Shown here: positions 63,216 to 64,000 of the stretch, piece after piece
How positions within the stretch are numbered: position 1 is the stretch's first letter
Layout of the letters: each line of letters opens with the position of its first letter
Assembly (NCBI GenBank): GCA_965366625.1
Contig: CBDUGP010000010.1
Coordinates: forward strand, 66,166-130,165
Reading direction: 5' to 3'
Length of the DNA stretch: 64,000 bases
DNA from: JAUIJL01 sp965366625
Lineage (GTDB): Bacteria > Acidobacteriota > Thermoanaerobaculia > Multivoradales > J023
The notes under the pieces: generated by a model
Seen by the model: the letters and a program-made list of their open reading frames with translations, nothing else
Databases searched by the model: none
Told to the model about the DNA's origin: nothing
Position numbers and translations under genes: made by a program

Positions 63216-63769
63216 ATAAGATGAATAAGAAAACCCGAAGAGACCGGTTCTTAGCTTCCCTAGGCATTTCCCTGGTGCTCTCCCTCTTCACCTTGCCGTG
63301 GATGATGCTCACCAACCCCGTTCTCTCAACCGTCGACTCCCTGGCCTGGATGGCGATTCCTGGCCTGGGGATTTACCTCCTGGTGATCGCTCCCAAACCC
63401 AGTCAAGGGTTGGTGGTGGCTGCGGCAGCGTCGACGGTCCTATTTCTGATCACATTCATGACGCCCGATCCAACTCTTCGTCTGCTCGCCGCCCCTTTGA
63501 TCCTGGGGCTCGCTCGGAGCGGCGGGTTGTACCACCGATCTGCCGCAAGGGGTCTGGCGCTCGAAGTTTGCTTGGTGCTCAGCGGTTTATGGATGGCGCA
63601 TCTATTCGCCGGAGTGTCACTGCTGAGCTGGGGTTTGGCGGTCTGGGGTTTCCTATTGACCCAGAGCCTCTTCTTCCTGGTCGCCGAACTCGAAGAGCGT
63701 CGGTCCATCGAAGGGGATCCCTTTGAACAAGCACGCGCCCGGGCCCTCCGATTGATGGACATGTCATAA
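63212..63769 (+). CDS. Small polytopic membrane protein, unknown
   Basis: The 185-residue product has a basic N-terminus (MNKMNKKTRRDRF) and five or six hydrophobic segments, among them LASLGISLVLSLFTLPWMML, AWMAIPGLGIYLLVIA, LVVAAAASTVLFLITFM and LLSWGLAVWGFLLTQSLFFLVA. It ends in a charged cytoplasmic tail. No known family is recognised. It overlaps the PspA-like gene by four bases and is probably the third gene of the VWA operon. It could be the membrane partner of the VWA and PspA-like proteins; that is inference. Confidence 0.7.
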   Translation: MNKMNKKTRRDRFLASLGISLVLSLFTLPWMMLTNPVLSTVDSLAWMAIPGLGIYLLVIAPKPSQGLVVAAAASTVLFLITFMTPDPTLRLLAAPLILGLARSGGLYHRSAARGLALEVCLVLSGLWMAHLFAGVSLLSWGLAVWGFLLTQSLFFLVAELEERRSIEGDPFEQARARALRLMDMS

Positions 63770-63815
63770 CTCCCTGACGTCCAGGAAATTACATAAACCA
63801 TTGATTATAAGTGAC

Positions 63816-64000
63816 TTGATGTAGGGGAGGGGCTTGCCCCCTCCCTGCCTTGATGTAGGGGAGGGGCTTGCCCGGGGCTTGCCCCTCCCTGCCTTGATGT
63901 AGGGGACGGGCTTGCCCGGGGCTTGCACCCTCCCGCTCTTCCTTAAGAAGCGGCTCGGCTTCGCCTCGCCCGGGCGGGGGCAAGCCCCGCCCCTACATCC
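63816..64000. repeat. Cluster of direct and inverted GATGTAGGGG repeats at the window edge
   Basis: TTGATGTAGGGGA occurs at 63816, 63850 and 63894, each followed by GGGGCTTGCCC-like sequence. The reverse complement (GGGGCAAGCCCCGCCCCTACATC) appears near 63976-63999, so the cluster is bounded by inverted copies. It may be a REP-like element or a repeat-rich mobile remnant, and it continues out of the window. No gene is seen. Confidence 0.6.

Overview
The window is a GC-rich bacterial chromosome segment from a diderm (Gram-negative) organism. Outer-membrane machinery is explicit: a complete Tol-Pal operon (26835-31898) and the LPS-assembly lipoprotein LptE. The mix of DUF1800/DUF1501 secreted proteins, a C-terminal FESGD-type tail, a form II CoxL-like cluster and many GTG/TTG starts with 4-bp gene overlaps suggests Acidobacteriota (perhaps Thermoanaerobaculia). 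That placement is inference, because no rRNA gene is present. No prophage, CRISPR array or autonomous transposase gene was seen. Mobile DNA is limited to two copies of a ~210-bp non-coding element with inverted ends.

Layout. 1-4.4 kb: tail of a sugar-transfer-associated ATP-grasp protein, lepA, hemW, and a convergent alpha/beta hydrolase. 4.4-8.1 kb: first copy of the short mobile element, then a DUF1800/DUF1501 pair of probably exported proteins. 8.2-15.6 kb: an RNB-domain ribonuclease, a small SLOG-like protein, and sbcD-sbcC. 15.6-19.3 kb (minus strand): a WS/DGAT-like acyltransferase coupled to a Cys-phosphatase, and an amidase. 19.3-24.5 kb: a 21-bp palindromic repeat array, smc and an L-asparaginase. 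24.5-26.4 kb: electron-transfer flavoprotein subunits (minus strand). 26.8-32.5 kb: tolQ-tolR-TonB/TolA-like-tolB-pal-cpoB, then rpsT. 32.7-38.9 kb (minus strand): ribH-nusB-transglutaminase-lptE, tRNA-Pro, ihf-merR, and a lipoprotein gene with der. 39.4-41.1 kb: tRNA-Leu, a hotdog-fold protein and acyl carrier protein pair, and the redox sensor gene rex. 41.1-48.2 kb: a 14-bp GC-rich repeat array, then a molybdenum hydroxylase operon coxS-coxL-coxM-coxD-(TPR)-coxE. 48.2-53.9 kb: second mobile-element copy, dnaE and a hypothetical gene. 53.9-58.2 kb: a large secreted subtilase and a small lipoprotein. 58.2-63.8 kb: a sensor kinase/response regulator pair divergent from a VWA-PspA-like-membrane protein operon. 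63.8 kb to the end: a cluster of short direct and inverted repeats.

The most promising material for follow-up is: (i) the two-component system facing a VWA/PspA-like/membrane-protein operon with four GGTCTCA repeats at 10-11 bp spacing between them; (ii) the 21-bp nested-palindrome array upstream of smc; (iii) the cox operon with an inserted TPR gene and a 14-bp array abutting its leader; (iv) the MITE-like pair with TA-flanked inverted ends; (v) the subtilase plus lipoprotein that faintly resembles trypsin-co-occurring domains. All assignments come from reading motifs by eye; no database search was possible.
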